From assembly GCA_945860285.1 (NCBI GenBank), contig CAMAQB010000012.1:1-52133 (forward strand): DNA of 52,133 nt, given 5' to 3'. The notes below the pieces were generated by a model that did not search any database, had not been told where the DNA came from, and worked only from the letters and a program-made list of their open reading frames with translations. The position numbers and the translations under genes are program-made. Positions 1 through 8,639 of the stretch are shown piece after piece (the first letter of the stretch is position 1; every line of letters begins with the position of its first letter). The DNA is from Akkermansia muciniphila (GTDB lineage: Bacteria; Verrucomicrobiota; Verrucomicrobiia; Verrucomicrobiales; Akkermansiaceae).

Positions 1-1293
1 TAAAGGGACGACTACGCAACCAGCCCGCCGCCTCAAACCATTCAGAACTCCACAGCCAGCTCGCCAAAGTTATGAGATCCACACAGAAAAATCCCGCCTT
101 GATCCGCAGCTTGTTCAATCATCCTGCAGTCGCTTATGCAGCTTGATAAGACGCTAGTATTTTATGGCCGGATTAATAAATTAGGCTAGGTTCTTGAGCG
201 TAAAGGGAGAGGGAGCTAATCAGGTAGAAGAAGATTACAGGTATCGTTTTCATAGTGACATGATGAAATAGTTCCTCTCAGGTGGACGGGGAGTTCAAAA
301 GTTGCAACAAGACGAACGCAACGGCCTTTGGCCTCCCTCCGAAGAAAGCGGCTTGGATCCCGCGGGGCGGGACCGCTGCCTCCCCGGCATTTCGGCTGGT
401 TGGGCAGCAATGTGTTGCGGTCATTGCTGACCGCTTGTTGCGAGAATTTCGACATTCTCGTTCGCTCCGTTAAACGAACAGATCAAATCGTACATTCATT
501 CTAAAAACATCAAGCTCTAATTTTTTGATGATCAGCACGTTGGCAATAGGGCGATTGGTTCGATCCTCGTAAAATATCTACGCGGCAGCGATTACAAAAG
601 CACTAAACAAAAGGACACAATTATGGGGAATTCGACGTGAGATCCAAATAAACGCTCAACAACTGGCAAGGTTCACGAGAACTGCGAAACTCTAAATGTT
701 CAACAAGTGCTTTTCACCACACATTGGAAAATCGACCATCAGATGCTCGTAGTAGGATGCTTCCCGGCGCTGGCCGCGAGGCCGGTGATCAGTTTTGCCA
801 GTTCCTGCTCTGAGACGGGCAAGCGGTCACCGTGCTCATTTGTTGCTATGCCGCTAGGCACCCCAAAGATCGCGAAACCATCATCGACTGGGGTCCCCTC
901 ACCCACTCCCAGCGGCTCAAATTCCAACATCCAACTATGCCGATTCCTCGTGCGAGAACAGTCTCGGCGGTCCAACCTCGCCCCAAACACCCTACTGACC
1001 ATAATTCAATTTACCTAAAAACATGCTCCCCGCCCTGTTCGAAGATTGCCAAAACTCCCCGAGCCTTGCTGCCAAGCGGATCCTTCACTCCCGTTCAGTG
1101 CCGCCCTCAAGCCAATCGCCCGGCTTTTTCACGAGCTGCCGATCTTTGTGCTTGACCGCTGCTGTGTGAACCGCTTGGCTGTGCCGCGGTTAGGTAGGTG
1201 CTTCTTGAACAACAATGTCGCCCCGGTTTCTCCGTGTAGCCCGGCGGCTGCAATAAGACGCATTTGCCCCTCGTATCATTCAAACAATCTCAT
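1..1293. other. Gene-poor stretch before the first gene
   Basis: No convincing coding sequence is visible in this 1.3 kb. The open frames present are short, overlap on both strands and have random-looking composition. The best of them is a minus-strand frame at 739-1002 whose C-terminal half reads like protein but matches nothing I know; it could be a decayed gene fragment. The notable content is a hairpin cluster at about 325-460, listed separately. The stretch may contain the promoter of the glycosyltransferase gene at 1294, but I cannot pick convincing boxes. Confidence 0.5.
325..460. repeat. Cluster of perfect short hairpins, REP-like or structured RNA
   Basis: Four inverted repeats lie within 140 bases. 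GGCC-ttt-GGCC is at about 325-335. TCCCGC-ggg-GCGGGA is at 358-372 and extends outward by AGCGG/CCGCT (347-377) across a bulge. GCGGTCA-ttgc-TGACCGC is at 417-434. CGAGAAT-ttcgac-ATTCTCG is at 441-460. All stems are perfect. No T-run follows any of them, so ordinary terminators are unlikely. A REP/BIME-type element or a small structured RNA would fit; the sequence alone does not decide. Confidence 0.45.
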
Positions 1294-2811
1294 ATGGACA
1301 TTCTCACTTCTCCGCTTTGGTACATTTGTTACCTGCTCGTTCTGGTTGGAATGTCGGGGTACGGGTTCCATCGCCTGACGATCGTCTATCTCTATCTGCG
1401 CCACCGCAACAACAAACCAAAACCGCTGGCGGAGTTCACGGACCTGCCCCTGGTGACCATTCAATTGCCGGTTTTCAACGAAATGCATGTGGTGGACCGA
1501 CTGCTCGACAGCGTGGCGGCCATCGATTATCCCAAGGACAAGCTGCAAATCCAGATCATTGATGACTCCACCGACGAGACCACATCGATTTGCGAAGCAG
1601 GCGCGCAGCGGCTCCGCGACAGCGGATTTGATGCCGAAATGATCCATCGGGATGATCGCACCGGATACAAAGCCGGGGCTTTGGAAAACGCCACCCATCT
1701 GGCCAAGGGAGAATATCTTTTCATATTGGATGCCGACTTCGTGCCGAACGCCGATGTCTTGAAAAAAACCATCCATTATTTCACCGATGAAAAAGTCGGA
1801 CTGATCCAGACCCGCTGGGGTCACCTGAACCGCACCTACAATGTGCTCACCCGGGTGCAGGCGATGTTTCTGGACGGGCATATGGAGTTGGAGCAGACCG
1901 CGCGCAATCGCTCGGGACGTTTCTTCACCTTCAATGGCACTGCGGGAATCTGGAGAAAATCCTGCATTGCCGATGCCGGCGGTTGGGAGCACGACACCCT
2001 AACCGAGGACATGGACCTTTCCTACCGCGCCCAGCTCAAGGGCTGGCGTTTCATTTTCCTCAACGATGTCGAGACACCAGCCGAACTGCCGGTGGACATG
2101 GATGGCTTCAAGAGCCAGCAGCACCGCTGGACCAAGGGTTCCATCCAGGTCTGCAAAAAAGTGCTTCCGGCAATCTGGCGCAGCAATGCCTCGCTGCAAA
2201 TCAAACTGGAGGCAACGGCCCACCTGACTTCCAATTTCGCCTATCTCGCCCTCATCTGCTTGTGTTTCCTGATTTATCCCAATCAGCACAACCGGATCGA
2301 TCTCGGCCCGATCGGATATTATCTGATCAACGGTTCGATTTTTTTCTTCACCACGGTTTCGATCGTCGCGTTCTACCTGACCTCGCAAAAAGCGCTGCGC
2401 CCCGACGCATGGTGGAAGGAAATGCCCTACCTGCCGCTGTTGCTGGCGCTGGGCATTGGCATGTCGATCAACAATGCAAAAGCCGTGATCGAGGCGCTCT
2501 TCAATCATCAGTCGGCGTTCGTCCGCACGCCGAAGTACGGCATTGACCAAAAGCCACGCACCGATTGGAAAAAAAGCAGCTACAAGGCGATCAAGACACT
2601 CACCCCGGTGGTGGAATTTCTGTTCGGCCTGTTCTTCCTTTTTGTTGTGCTGGAGGCAGCGGTTGATAATAAATGGACGTCCGCGATACTTTTACTTCCA
2701 TTTCCCGTAGGATTTTTCTACACTTCGCTGTCCTCTTTGGCACGAATGTTGCCTTCACGTGTTGTGGGGGGGGCTGAAACTGCCGCTTCCCACACCCCTG
2801 ACACAAAATGA
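1294..2811 (+). CDS. Family 2 glycosyltransferase, cellulose-synthase-like, membrane-bound
   Basis: A processive-type GT2 enzyme of 505 residues that should polymerise or transfer a hexose from a nucleotide sugar at the inner membrane. An N-terminal TM segment (about residues 8-30) precedes the GT-A domain. The GT2 signature runs in order: DDSTDE at 90-95, DADF at 146-149, TEDMD with the catalytic Asp near 239, and QQHRW at 275-279 (the QxxRW motif of cellulose/chitin/hyaluronan synthases). Four or so TM helices fill the C-terminal third. No PilZ domain is visible. I chose the ATG at 1294 over the upstream TTG at 1264. The stop codon overlaps the start of the L,D-transpeptidase gene (ATGA), implying translational coupling. 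The product is probably an exopolysaccharide or glycolipid; the sugar cannot be told. Confidence 0.85.
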   Translation: MDILTSPLWYICYLLVLVGMSGYGFHRLTIVYLYLRHRNNKPKPLAEFTDLPLVTIQLPVFNEMHVVDRLLDSVAAIDYPKDKLQIQIIDDSTDETTSICEAGAQRLRDSGFDAEMIHRDDRTGYKAGALENATHLAKGEYLFILDADFVPNADVLKKTIHYFTDEKVGLIQTRWGHLNRTYNVLTRVQAMFLDGHMELEQTARNRSGRFFTFNGTAGIWRKSCIADAGGWEHDTLTEDMDLSYRAQLKGWRFIFLNDVETPAELPVDMDGFKSQQHRWTKGSIQVCKKVLPAIWRSNASLQIKLEATAHLTSNFAYLALICLCFLIYPNQHNRIDLGPIGYYLINGSIFFFTTVSIVAFYLTSQKALRPDAWWKEMPYLPLLLALGIGMSINNAKAVIEALFNHQSAFVRTPKYGIDQKPRTDWKKSSYKAIKTLTPVVEFLFGLFFLFVVLEAAVDNKWTSAILLLPFPVGFFYTSLSSLARMLPSRVVGGAETAASHTPDTK

Positions 2812-3437
2812 AGTTGTTCTCATCCCGGATTGCTCGCTTGGTTTTGGCCCTTTCCTCAGTGGCCTCGGTGTTGTGCCTCTGCCATTGCGGCAGTTCGGTC
2901 GACAGCAGATCGAAAATGATCGTCTCGGTGCGCGATCAAAAAATGCTGCTGACGCAGGATGGCCACCGGGTGAAGTCGTATAAGATCTCGACTTCGAAGT
3001 TCGGCGTGGGCAGCGGCTCGGGAACCAATCGCACTCCTCTTGGCAAAATGGCCGTGGCGAAAAAAATCGGCGGCTCCGCACCCAAGGGAATGGTGTTCAA
3101 ATCGCGCCGACCCACTGGTGAGGTGATCCGCCCGAACACACCGGGTCGTGATCCGATCGTAACACGCATCATGTGGCTCAATGGCAAGGAAAGCCAGAAT
3201 TACAACACCTTCCGCCGCTGCATTTACATCCACGGAACACCCGAGGAATGGCGTCTGGGATCGCCGGCATCCTATGGCTGCATTCGCATGTCTTCCAACG
3301 ATGTGGTCGATCTGTACAACCGAATCGGCGTGGGCGCGGAAGTCCAGGTGATCCGCGGTCCCTTGCATACCGACGCACCGCAACAGGATACCGCCAATGT
3401 TTCGGCAGCCAATGGCGATGCATCAACGGGCGGCTGA
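2808..3437 (+). CDS. L,D-transpeptidase (YkuD domain), exported
   Basis: A 209-residue exported protein with an ErfK/YbiS/YcfS/YnhG (YkuD) fold, which forms 3-3 peptidoglycan cross-links or attaches proteins to the wall. The signature is complete: the conserved His lies in a HGTP motif at residue 142, and the nucleophile Cys158 sits in SYGCIRM. The hydrophobic N-terminus ends in a Cys-rich LCLCHC stretch around residue 27. That may be a poor lipobox, but a simple signal peptide is equally possible. The C-terminal tail of about 25 residues is Ala/Ser/Asn-rich and probably disordered. Its start overlaps the glycosyltransferase stop by four bases, so the two are likely co-translated envelope genes. 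Confidence 0.85.
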   Translation: MKLFSSRIARLVLALSSVASVLCLCHCGSSVDSRSKMIVSVRDQKMLLTQDGHRVKSYKISTSKFGVGSGSGTNRTPLGKMAVAKKIGGSAPKGMVFKSRRPTGEVIRPNTPGRDPIVTRIMWLNGKESQNYNTFRRCIYIHGTPEEWRLGSPASYGCIRMSSNDVVDLYNRIGVGAEVQVIRGPLHTDAPQQDTANVSAANGDASTGG

Positions 3438-3557
3438 TCTCCCGCGTGCTGCGGCAAGACGAGAAAACTGCCGATCCACCCCGCGCAGTCCGAGCATTTC
3501 GGCACCAGGCTGACTTGCGTCTTGCCAGCGGGTCGATCCACCCGTAGCATAGCGCCG

Positions 3558-4745
3558 ATGCCTCTGATGCCTTCTGAACAACTGGAAATCCTCCGATCTG
3601 GCACCGCCAGGATTCTCTCGGAAAAAGAACTCGCGGACAAACTCGCCCTCGGTCGACCACTGCGGGTCAAACTTGGCGTCGACCCCACGGCACCCGACAT
3701 CCATTTCGGTCACACCGTGGCCTTGGAAAAACTGCGCCAGTTCCAGCAACTCGGTCACCAAGCCGTGCTGATCATCGGCGATTTCACCGCCATGATCGGC
3801 GACCCGACAGGACGATCCGCCACCCGGCCTCCGCTGACCAGGGACGATGTGTTGTTCAATGCCGAAACCTACACCAGCCAGGCATTCAAAATCCTCGACC
3901 GCGATAAAACCGAAGTCGTATACAACGGCGAATGGTTCCGTGCGATGACCTACGAGGAGGTGCTGAAACTCAACGGCCGCGTCACCCTTCAGCAGATGCT
4001 GCAGCGCGAGGATTTTCGCAACCGCCTGGACTCCGCACAGGAAGTGCGGCTTCACGAAATCCAGTATCCGATCATGCAGGGCTGGGACTCGGTGATGGTG
4101 CGCAGCGATGTGGAAATCGGCGGCACGGACCAGTTGTTCAACATTCTTGTCGGCCGCGACCTGCAGAAGGAAGAAGGCCAGGCCCAACAGGTGGTCGTGC
4201 TCATGCCCTTGCTCGAAGGCCTCGACGGCGCGAAAAAAATGTCGAAGTCCTACAACAACTACGTCGGTGTGAACGATGCCCCACAGGAAATGTTCGGCAA
4301 ACTGATGAGCATATCCGACGAGCTGATGGACCGTTACTATCAACTGCTGCTTGGTGAGGCTCGCGACATCAACACACATCCGATGGACGCGAAAAAACGG
4401 CTCGCTCAAAAGCTCACCGCCCGTTACCACGATGAACCACTTGCGCTCGCCGCCCGCGAGGAGTGGCAACTGCGTTTTTCGAAAAAAAACCTCGCCGATG
4501 CCGAGTTGCCGAAAATCCCCCTTGCCGGTCTCCCTGCCGATCTAACGGTTCTATCCCTCAGCGCCCACGCTTTTCTCGCCTGTTTCTCAATGGAAAAGTC
4601 GAACAGCGAATTGCGCAAGCAGTTCATCACCACCGGATCGGTTCAGCTCAATGGTGAAAAACTAACAGATCCCGCCGCAACCATGGCACCTGTCGCAGGC
4701 GATGTCTTGAAATTGTCAAAAAAACACGCGGTACGCTTCGTTTAA
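3558..4745 (+). CDS. tyrS: Tyrosyl-tRNA synthetase
   Basis: Charges tRNA-Tyr with tyrosine in the cytoplasm; class I synthetase, 395 residues. The HIGH motif appears as HFGH at 49-52 and the KMSKS loop is exact at 227-231. The Rossmann core carries GDPTGRS, and the C-terminal 60 residues form an S4-like RNA-binding domain (SNSELRKQF...VQLNGEKL). Length and the exact KMSKS fit the bacterial TyrZ-like branch. The ATG at 3558 is preferred because it directly precedes the conserved N-terminus; the frame stays open back to a TTG at 3522, but those residues look like leader. It lies 120 bases after the transpeptidase gene. Confidence 0.95.
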   Translation: MPLMPSEQLEILRSGTARILSEKELADKLALGRPLRVKLGVDPTAPDIHFGHTVALEKLRQFQQLGHQAVLIIGDFTAMIGDPTGRSATRPPLTRDDVLFNAETYTSQAFKILDRDKTEVVYNGEWFRAMTYEEVLKLNGRVTLQQMLQREDFRNRLDSAQEVRLHEIQYPIMQGWDSVMVRSDVEIGGTDQLFNILVGRDLQKEEGQAQQVVVLMPLLEGLDGAKKMSKSYNNYVGVNDAPQEMFGKLMSISDELMDRYYQLLLGEARDINTHPMDAKKRLAQKLTARYHDEPLALAAREEWQLRFSKKNLADAELPKIPLAGLPADLTVLSLSAHAFLACFSMEKSNSELRKQFITTGSVQLNGEKLTDPAATMAPVAGDVLKLSKKHAVRFV

Positions 4746-4771
4746 AAAAGACGCAACGCCCATCCTACACC

Positions 4772-4954
4772 ATGACCACCAAAATCCAGATGCTCGCCGC
4801 GATCCAGTGTTCCTCGGCATTCGGATTCACAGGAGCCGGTGGCCTGGATTTGGTGAGCGATGCGACCATCAACAAACTCCGGGTCGCCATCTCCGCCTCC
4901 AGTGCAACCATCCTTGAAAAACCGCAAACATCCACGAAGCGCACTCCGCATTGA
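4772..4954 (+). CDS. Tiny uncertain ORF between tyrS and the glutaredoxin gene
   Basis: A 60-codon frame with an ATG start fills most of the gap between tyrS and the glutaredoxin gene. Its composition (Ala/Ser/Thr-rich, one hydrophobic patch) is not clearly protein-like and I recognise no domain. It lies on the same strand as both neighbours and ends 20 bases before the next start, which is the only argument for it. It may equally be leader sequence. Confidence 0.15.
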   Translation: MTTKIQMLAAIQCSSAFGFTGAGGLDLVSDATINKLRVAISASSATILEKPQTSTKRTPH

Positions 4955-4974
4955 ACCTAACAACCTGCCGAAAA

Positions 4975-5214
4975 ATGAACCTGCCTGTCCTCTACGTAAA
5001 AAGCAATTGCCCTTGGTGCAATGAAGTGATCGCGTATCTCGATCACAAAAAGATTTTGTATCGAAAAGTGCTTGTCAGCGGCAATGCTGAAGCGATGCAA
5101 GAAATGATCAAACTTTCCGGCCAGAGCAAGGCACCTACCCTAGACTGGAATGGTGAGATTCTTGCCGACTTTGGCGTCGATGAATTGATTCCTTTTCTAA
5201 CACGGGTCCGCTGA
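4975..5214 (+). CDS. Glutaredoxin family protein
   Basis: A 79-residue thioredoxin-fold protein that reduces disulfides with glutathione or a similar thiol. The active site CPWC is at residues 11-14 in the usual place after the first beta-strand. The TVP-type cis-Pro region is seen as KAPTLDW, followed by the short DFGVDEL helix typical of glutaredoxins. I use the ATG at 4975; an in-frame TTG lies at 4951. It is a free-standing single domain and could use a non-glutathione thiol. Confidence 0.85.
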   Translation: MNLPVLYVKSNCPWCNEVIAYLDHKKILYRKVLVSGNAEAMQEMIKLSGQSKAPTLDWNGEILADFGVDELIPFLTRVR

Positions 5215-5296
5215 TTTCACTTCCTGCTCACCAGTGCAGCTGAGATTGACATCGACATGCCGCGCGACTCTCGATAGCGAAAAAACCACCAAACTC

Positions 5297-7441
5297 ATGA
5301 AAAACCAATCCACTACCAGGGCATCCGCCATTCGCTCGTCTCTACTCCTTGCATTGATTAGTTCCGCCCTAGCCGCAGGCATCGATCCCAATCCCTCGCC
5401 GGAGTATCGCAGCCCTGCTGACGAGCTGAAAACCATGGTCCTGCCACCCGGCTACAAATTGCAATTGGTGGCCAGTGAACCGATGATCAAGGAACCGGTC
5501 ACCATCGCCTGGGACGGCAACGGCCGCATGTTTGTTGCCCAGATGGAAACGTACATGCAGGATGCCGATGGCACCAAGGAAAACGAGGCCATCAGCCGGG
5601 TGATGATGCTGACAGACACCAATGGCGACGGCACCATGGACAAGGCATCGGTATTCATCGACAAACTCGTGCTGCCGCGTCTTCTGCTGCCACTGGACGA
5701 CCGCCTGCTCGTGGCCGAAACGTATTCGGATCAAATACACAGCTACCGGGACACCAACAACGACGGCGTCGCCGATGAAAAAATTCTCGTCTATCAGGGC
5801 GGAGCGATCAAAGCCAGGGGGAACCTGGAACATCAGGACAGCGGGCTGGTTTGGAATCTGGACAACTGGATTTACACCAGCATGAGCTGGCAACGACTGC
5901 GGTTTTCGCGTGGCGTGATGGAGACGGACGCATGCCAGAAGGAATTTGCCCAGTGGGGACTGACACAGGACGACATGGGGCGCATGTATTACTCCTCGGC
6001 AGGCATGGAACAGCCGGCATTCGGCTTCCAGATCATGCGCGGCTATGGCAAGGTCGGTCTGAAGGACGAACTCGCTCCCGGCTTCATGGAACCATGGCCG
6101 CTGATCGCAACTCCCGATGTGCAAGGCGGGCCGGGAAAGCTGCGTCCGGACAAGACGCTCAACCATTTTACCGGGTCCTGCGGCCAATCGATCTTCCGCG
6201 GTGACAACCTGCCGAAGGATCTCTACGGCGACCTGTTGATCTGCGAACCCGTCGGTCGTCTAATCCGACGTGCAAAAGCCAACAACGTAGGTGGGAAAAT
6301 CGTGCTCTCAAACGCGTACGACAAGGAGAAAAAAGAATTCATCGCCTCGACCGACCGCAATTTCCGACCGATTCAAACAGCCACCGGACCCGATGGTTGC
6401 CTCTACATTGTTGACATGTACCGCGGCATCATTCAGGAAGGCAACTGGGTGAAAGGATACTTGCGCGACCGAATCCTCGAAGCAGGGTTGGAAAAAAATG
6501 TCGGACGCGGAAGGATCTGGCGGCTTGTCAGCAACGAAACGAAAAAATTGCCCGCGCCGAAAATGTTGGACGAAACCGCGATGCAACTGGGTTCCCACCT
6601 CTCCCACCCGAACGGCTGGTGGCGCGATACGGCGCAAAAACTTCTGGTACTCAAGCGCGATCCCGCAGTGGTCGCGCCACTCAAACAACTGGCCCGCACC
6701 GGCAAGGAGCCATTGGGCCGCATGCACGCACTTTGGACCCTCGAGGGCATGGATGTGATCGATGCCGATTTGCTGGGCGAAAAACTCCGCGACAGCGACC
6801 CCCGGGTGCGCATTGCCGCACTGCGCGTCAGTGAACGGCTGCTGCGTCAGGGCGACAACACCATGTTCACAAAGATCGCCGAACTGGTGAATGACAAGGA
6901 TCCAAACGCGGTCGCGCAGGTCGCTCTCACCGCCGGTTTCAGTCGCAACAAGGAGGCTGCCTCTGGATTGATTCAAAAAATCGAGGATGCCAAGGTCGCG
7001 CCAGACCTGCTGGCCGCTTATAAAAAGAACGGCATCGATCGACTGAACGGGGTCAAGGAATCCAAGCTGACCCGTGGTGGTGAAATCTATGCGTCCTTGT
7101 GCACCAGTTGCCATGGACCGGATGGGAAAGGCTTGGATTCAGGACCGGGCAAACTTGCTCCTCCGCTCGCCGGCGCCGCCATTTCGAATGGTGAAAAAAA
7201 CACCATGATCAAAGTCGTGCTTCACGGTCTCACCGGACCAATCGAAGGCAAAACCTACCTCGGCCAGATCATGGTTCCGATGGCGCAGGAATCGGATCAA
7301 TGGATCGCGGATGTGCTCACCGAAGTCCGCAGCTCGTGGGGCAACAAGGGCGATGCCGTGACTCCAGACGATGTAGCCAAAGTGCGCAAGGCGACGAAAA
7401 ATGTCATGGAACCCTATACGATGGAGACGTTGATGAAGTAG
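5297..7441 (+). CDS. PVC-type membrane-bound dehydrogenase with C-terminal cytochrome c
   Basis: A 714-residue exported protein of the family found in many copies in Planctomycetota and Verrucomicrobiota. A signal peptide (about 1-27) is followed by a beta-propeller of the PQQ-dehydrogenase type. The propeller has Asp-rich repeats such as TDTNGDGTMD and RDTNNDGVAD near 100-170. HEAT-like helices follow (about 430-590), then a mono-heme cytochrome c domain with CTSCHG at 602-607. Members are thought to oxidise sugars or alcohols in the periplasm and pass electrons to a c-type heme, but substrates are mostly unknown. The ATG at 5297 puts the signal peptide at the N-terminus. The gene converges on the glycosyltransferase at 7462, 20 bases away. 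Confidence 0.85.
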   Translation: MKNQSTTRASAIRSSLLLALISSALAAGIDPNPSPEYRSPADELKTMVLPPGYKLQLVASEPMIKEPVTIAWDGNGRMFVAQMETYMQDADGTKENEAISRVMMLTDTNGDGTMDKASVFIDKLVLPRLLLPLDDRLLVAETYSDQIHSYRDTNNDGVADEKILVYQGGAIKARGNLEHQDSGLVWNLDNWIYTSMSWQRLRFSRGVMETDACQKEFAQWGLTQDDMGRMYYSSAGMEQPAFGFQIMRGYGKVGLKDELAPGFMEPWPLIATPDVQGGPGKLRPDKTLNHFTGSCGQSIFRGDNLPKDLYGDLLICEPVGRLIRRAKANNVGGKIVLSNAYDKEKKEFIASTDRNFRPIQTATGPDGCLYIVDMYRGIIQEGNWVKGYLRDRILEAGLEKNVGRGRIWRLVSNETKKLPAPKMLDETAMQLGSHLSHPNGWWRDTAQKLLVLKRDPAVVAPLKQLARTGKEPLGRMHALWTLEGMDVIDADLLGEKLRDSDPRVRIAALRVSERLLRQGDNTMFTKIAELVNDKDPNAVAQVALTAGFSRNKEAASGLIQKIEDAKVAPDLLAAYKKNGIDRLNGVKESKLTRGGEIYASLCTSCHGPDGKGLDSGPGKLAPPLAGAAISNGEKNTMIKVVLHGLTGPIEGKTYLGQIMVPMAQESDQWIADVLTEVRSSWGNKGDAVTPDDVAKVRKATKNVMEPYTMETLMK

Positions 7442-7461
7442 GCCTAAGCGACATGCGAAGC

Positions 7462-8568
7462 TTATTCTTTGCCGATCATCGTCAGCAAGGTGCGGGCGGC
7501 ATGAAGGGAGCCGGAATTTCGGTGGTACACCGCAAGCTGCTTTTTCATGATCCGCCAGTTGGTCCACTGGTCAGCAAGCATGTCAGCCAAAATGGCGGTG
7601 ATCTGCTCCGGAGTTTGGGCGAGTTTTCCGGCACCCAGATGTTCGAGCAATTTCAGGTTGCCCTCTTCCTGGCCGGGCACGAGATGGTAAACGATCATCG
7701 GGCACTGGGCGGCAATGGATTCGTGAACCGTCGCGCCACCGGCCTTGCCGATGATGAGATGGTGGCTGTTCAGGAGGGCGGGAACACGGCGGGTCCAACC
7801 GATCAATTTCACCCGACCAGGGAACTCGCGCTTGATTTCCTTGGCTCGACTGTAAAGAAGCCGCACATTTTTCCCCAAGACAATCGTGATGTGCACGTCT
7901 GCCGAAGCCTGGAGCAATGCCCTTGCCACCCGGCGCACATGCGGCTTTTTAGCGGTGGGAAAATACAGGGCGCGGAAGGGCTTTACGAAAGCGTTCCGAT
8001 CCACGCCCGTCATGCCCGCGAAGTCGGGATGGACCGGAAAGCCGGTATCAAAGATTTTTTCCTTCGGCAATCCTCCGCGCACCATCAGCTCGCACGTCAA
8101 GGCGTCCGTCACAAACCATGCTGTGGTGGGAGCCTTCTTCCAGGATGCGTTGATTTCGATTGAATCCGTAACCACAGTGAAAACCGGACATTTCGGACAT
8201 CCTAGAAGGATTCGGGCGAGATAAAAGGGATACAAAGGGTAGGTGCTGACGACGGCGTCCGGCTGGAAATCCGCCACCATGGAGGCCAGGGCGTTTTCCG
8301 GGCTGCGCATCACCGGGGTGCTTTGACGCGAGAAATCCATGCGGTCGGTGGACAGATAGATGCGATACCACACGCGCGGCATGTGGGTGGTTACGAAGCG
8401 GTAGGCCTTGCAAAGCGTCTTGGTAAGGAACGGCGACCCGAGCATGCAGGGGTCGGCAACCATGGTTTCCGCTCCCAGTTGCCTCAGACCCAGGGCCAGG
8501 TTCCGCGCCGCACTATTATGACCCTCTCCAAATGCGGCGGTGACAATCAGAATGCGTGCGGCGGGCAT
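7462..8568 (-). CDS. MGDG-synthase/UgtP-like glycosyltransferase (GT28 type)
   Basis: A 368-residue GT-B enzyme of the family containing plant monogalactosyldiacylglycerol synthase and Bacillus UgtP, which put a sugar on diacylglycerol. The N-terminus shows the acceptor-side GEGHNSAA motif (residues 14-21). The second Rossmann domain carries GKAGGATVHESIA and PGQEEGN, the nucleotide-sugar-binding signature of GT28. There is no signal peptide or TM helix, consistent with a peripheral membrane enzyme on the cytoplasmic face. It is divergent, across 71 bases, from a membrane protein and an LtaS-like enzyme. That suggests, without proving, a shared role in glycolipid or envelope polymer synthesis. 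Confidence 0.8.
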   Translation of the reverse strand: MPAARILIVTAAFGEGHNSAARNLALGLRQLGAETMVADPCMLGSPFLTKTLCKAYRFVTTHMPRVWYRIYLSTDRMDFSRQSTPVMRSPENALASMVADFQPDAVVSTYPLYPFYLARILLGCPKCPVFTVVTDSIEINASWKKAPTTAWFVTDALTCELMVRGGLPKEKIFDTGFPVHPDFAGMTGVDRNAFVKPFRALYFPTAKKPHVRRVARALLQASADVHITIVLGKNVRLLYSRAKEIKREFPGRVKLIGWTRRVPALLNSHHLIIGKAGGATVHESIAAQCPMIVYHLVPGQEEGNLKLLEHLGAGKLAQTPEQITAILADMLADQWTNWRIMKKQLAVYHRNSGSLHAARTLLTMIGKE

Positions 8569-8639
8569 GCATCGATTTACACAAGCTGGAGGATTGCGTC
8601 GAACATGTTTTTCGCATATTCTTTGCGGGCGCCAAAAAA

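Noticed and set aside
739-1002. Minus-strand 87-codon frame in the gene-free start
   Set aside because: Its C-terminal half looks somewhat protein-like, but there is no recognisable domain and several frames overlap on both strands. I keep it only as a note.
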